DNA of 64,000 nt, taken from the NCBI GenBank assembly GCA_002862645.1, contig PKDQ01000011.1, forward strand, positions 1 through 64,000, read 5' to 3'. Both the position numbers and the translations under genes were made by a program. The notes beneath the pieces are model-generated. The model was given only the letters and a program-made list of their open reading frames with translations, was not told the DNA's origin and ran no database searches. Below are positions 62,138-64,000 of this stretch, piece by piece. How positions within the stretch are numbered: the first letter of the stretch is position 1; each line of letters begins with the position of its first letter. Source of the stretch: Flavobacteriaceae bacterium. Its GTDB lineage: Bacteria; Bacteroidota; Bacteroidia; Flavobacteriales; Flavobacteriaceae.

Positions 62138-62699
62138 ACACCTCATTGTGTCTAAAGCAATCTACTACTTGATCGTTATCCATACCATCAGCTTGCATAT
62201 GGGCTTACATGGTAATCTTTCCTATATATTTAAATCCCCGCTTTTTTAAATCATGGCTCATTTGTGTAGCAAGCAAGGTGGTCTGGGGCAGTTCTTATGT
62301 TTTGGTGGAGGAGTTTTAAATTTGCACACTGTTTCTGTAGCTCCAAATGAAATCACTAAAACAACCTACATCCTTTTGAATTTGAATAAATGATCTTACA
62401 TTTGAAATGGCTGAATTGATCTTTTCTCTGTTACGGATGATGCCCTTATCGTGCATTAGCTCGTCTATGTCTTAGGCTGTCATTTGGGCAATGCGCGTCA
62501 CGTCAAATTCATAAAAAACTTTGCGAAAGTTATCTCGTTTCTTTAAGACTGCCCACCAAGATAAGCCCGCTTGAAAGGTTTCAAGTAGCAGGGCTTTAAA
62601 CAATGTTATATCATCATATATCGGAACACCTCATTCGGTGTCATGATAGTCAATGTATGTTGGGTTTGCCAAACACCAGTCACAGCGATACGCTTCCAT
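62121..62699 (-). pseudogene. tag: Pseudogene of DNA-3-methyladenine glycosylase I (tag)
   Basis: This 560-nt gap holds a complete, frame-conserved tag gene inactivated by five in-frame stops. From ATG 62699 it reads 'MEAYRCDWCLANPTYIDYHD', then stops at codon 23 (TGA at 62631-62633, in place of W in the conserved EWGVP), codon 76 (TAA), codon 128 (TAA), codon 135 (TAA) and codon 165 (TAA, at the conserved Y/C of 'T-x-Y-AHMQA'). Recognisable Tag segments persist: 'GVPIYDD', 'LLLETFQAGLSWWAVLKKRDNFR', 'GIIRNREKI', 'DLKKRGFKYIG' and 'AHMQADGM'. The zinc ligand His of 'VNDHVVGC' is Gln. No frameshift is seen over 192 codons. It begins 2 nt after the truB stop, so it was the last gene of the uppP-truB operon. 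Confidence 0.9.
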
Positions 62700-62701
62700 G
62701 G

Positions 62702-63409
62702 TCAGGATTTTGCATCTAGGCTATGTAAAAATGCATCAAGTGTCAAGGCATCTGACAGTTGGTAGCTGCTTATGGCAGTTCTTTTTAATGAGGTAAGATG
62801 TGCTCCACAGCCAAGTTTTTGTCCAAAATCATGAGCTAGTGAGCGAATATAAGTTCCCTTACTACAGCTTACATAAAAGCTGAGATCTGGCAGATTGATT
62901 TCGGATAATTTAAAATCGATTATCTGCACTTCTCTAGAGGGAATTTCAGTTGTTATTCCAGCTCTGGCCAACGTATATAATCGTTCTCCGTTTTTTTTAA
63001 TGGCCGAGTGTAAAGGTGGCTTTTGTTCAATATTCCCCAAAAAACCAGCACGCACCTCTTCTAGTATTTCAGCAGTGATATGGTTTGTTGGTTTAGGTTC
63101 ACTAATGCTAGTTTCCAAATCATACGATGGTGTTGTAGCCCCCAAACGGAAGCTCCCTGTATAGGTTTTGTGCATCCCCATGTATTGCCCAATTTGTTTG
63201 GTCATACGACCTGTGCATATCAGCATTAGTCCTGTAGCTAACGGATCTAGGGTTCCAGCATGTCCAACCTTGATTTTTTTAATGTCAAATTCTTTGCGAA
63301 TGGCCCATCGAATTTTGTTTACCACTTGAAATGAAGTCCACCCAAGGGGCTTGTCAATGAGCAAAAGCTGGCCTTCTAAAAATCCTTCTTTTGTGCGTAT
63401 TATATCCAT
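62702..63409 (-). CDS. truB: tRNA pseudouridine-55 synthase TruB
   Basis: Makes pseudouridine 55 in the T loop of tRNAs. Catalytic Asp in 'HAGTLDPLATGLMLICTG', with 'KPLGWTSFQVVNKIR' and 'CSKGTYIRSLAHDFG' also present. 235 aa, without the C-terminal PUA domain of the E. coli protein, as is usual in Bacteroidota. It overlaps uppP by 10 nt. Confidence 0.95.
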   Translation of the reverse strand: MDIIRTKEGFLEGQLLLIDKPLGWTSFQVVNKIRWAIRKEFDIKKIKVGHAGTLDPLATGLMLICTGRMTKQIGQYMGMHKTYTGSFRLGATTPSYDLETSISEPKPTNHITAEILEEVRAGFLGNIEQKPPLHSAIKKNGERLYTLARAGITTEIPSREVQIIDFKLSEINLPDLSFYVSCSKGTYIRSLAHDFGQKLGCGAHLTSLKRTAISSYQLSDALTLDAFLHSLDAKS

Positions 63410-64000
63410 GCAACTAGAGATGCGGTTAAGCCAACTACGAGACAGTATATAGCAAAATAACGCAGCTTACTGCGCTTAACAAGTGCAATCATCCACGTAC
63501 AAGCCAAAATACCTGAGGCTAAAGCAGCAAAAAACCCTGCACTCATGGGCAGAAGGTCAAAAGCAATGGTTGCAGTTGCACATTGATCCAAAATCGATTT
63601 GGCCATGCTACCTAAAATAAGTGGGATTACCATTAAAAACGAAAAGCGTGCTGCTTCAGTTCTGCTGATTCCTAGCAGTAATGCAAGGGCAATTGTGGTA
63701 CCACTTCTTGAGATACCAGGGAGAATGGCAATTGCTTGCGCAACCCCAATAAGTAATGCGACTTTATAGCTGATGGGTTGCTTTTTATTGGAGGCCTTAT
63801 CCGTAAAAAACAGCAAAGCCGCTGTCAAACACAGCATGACGCCCACCAAAGCCAAGTTCGTACCAAAAAGGGCTGTAATTTGATATTCAAAGAACAAGCC
63901 TATCACCACTGCGGGAATCATAGATACCACTATGTATCCAACAAAGGCGCGGGTTTCAGGTTGCTCTTTTTTAAATATGCCCCTAATTATAGCTACAATA
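63400..64000 (-). CDS. uppP: Undecaprenyl-diphosphatase UppP (5' part outside window)
   Basis: Membrane phosphatase that recycles undecaprenyl phosphate for peptidoglycan synthesis. The frame continues to the window edge, so the gene is cut; about 200 codons are present. Signature 'LPGISRSGTTIALALLLG' contains the catalytic Ser/Arg region, with 'SMIPAVVIGLFFE' in the preceding helix. The uppP-truB order is typical of flavobacteria, often after ftsX and a DUF3098 gene. Confidence 0.94.
   Translation of the reverse strand, partial: IVAIIRGIFKKEQPETRAFVGYIVVSMIPAVVIGLFFEYQITALFGTNLALVGVMLCLTAALLFFTDKASNKKQPISYKVALLIGVAQAIAILPGISRSGTTIALALLLGISRTEAARFSFLMVIPLILGSMAKSILDQCATATIAFDLLPMSAGFFAALASGILACTWMIALVKRSKLRYFAIYCLVVGLTASLVAWI

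Noticed and set aside
62121-62699. The five stops in the tag frame read as recoding (TGA or TAA as amino acids).
   Set aside because: TAA and TGA end many intact genes in this window, no recoding structure is seen, and a conserved zinc ligand is also lost. Gene decay is the simpler explanation.

Overview
The window is a stretch of chromosome from a member of the Bacteroidota, almost certainly family Flavobacteriaceae. The evidence is the gliding/type IX secretion genes (sprA, and gldE-gldD in the order mutY-ssb-gldE-gldD), three TonB-dependent receptors, the split atpD-atpC pair, promoters of the Bacteroidota type (TAnnTTTG, several with TTG 20 nt upstream) and the near absence of Shine-Dalgarno sequences. 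It is dense housekeeping DNA with short gaps. I see no insertion sequence, prophage, integrase or CRISPR array.

Layout. 1-2.9 kb: coxB-coxA of a heme-copper oxidase, ending in a strong terminator. 2.9-15 kb: ruvB-queG-maeB-ruvA-sprA, tightly packed, with sprA (2427 codons) dominating. 15-16.7 kb: gcvH, a tonB gene and a broken, deleted copy of it. 16.8-21.7 kb: the oxidase assembly and accessory operon (heme O synthase, two subunits III, subunit IV, SCO1 and a ligand-less relative, DUF420, a small CxxC membrane protein). 21.8-27.6 kb: a MacB-type ABC exporter with HlyD and TolC partners. 27.6-32.8 kb: tsaB, a retropepsin-like protein, tatD, tRNA-Ser(GGA), and an exbB-exbD-exbD energiser for TonB. 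32.9-39.6 kb: a TonB receptor with deviant codon usage, atpD-atpC and a second TonB receptor. 39.6-42.2 kb (minus): recX, an RNase E/G, a 29-codon mS38-like ribosomal protein and an HU protein. 42.3-45.6 kb: mutY, ssb, gldE, gldD. 45.6-50.4 kb: a heavy-metal-binding lipoprotein, an EamA exporter and a pair of M16 peptidases. 50.5-52.9 kb: rplU-rpmA and ahcY. 52.9-58.9 kb: a PPTase-pnuC-kinase-DUF4301 operon followed by a TPP-riboswitch-controlled TonB receptor and a degenerate Rieske-fold lipoprotein. 59-64 kb: greA-HIT, a histidine kinase, DUF3127, aat, a tag pseudogene, truB and the 3' part of uppP.

How the genes work together. The two cox regions give most of an aa3/caa3-type oxidase and its copper and heme assembly factors. 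TonB, ExbB and ExbD supply energy to the three outer-membrane receptors. One of these receptors is placed under thiamine control by the riboswitch, and the adjacent PnuC-type permease and NadR-like kinase suggest a complete thiamine (or related vitamin) salvage route. SprA, GldD and GldE belong to gliding and type IX secretion, whose other parts lie elsewhere.

The most notable unexplained signals are: a tag gene whose full reading frame survives with five in-frame stops; a tonB duplicate broken by an A-run frameshift and a 93-codon deletion; a metal-binding lipoprotein whose Cys-rich tail lies just past a stop codon; four genes whose TAnnTTTG box sits 4-5 nt before the start codon, implying leaderless mRNAs; an SSB-like acidic tail on DUF3127; a Rieske-fold lipoprotein with altered ligands; and hairpins in the leaders of the RNase E/G and greA genes.
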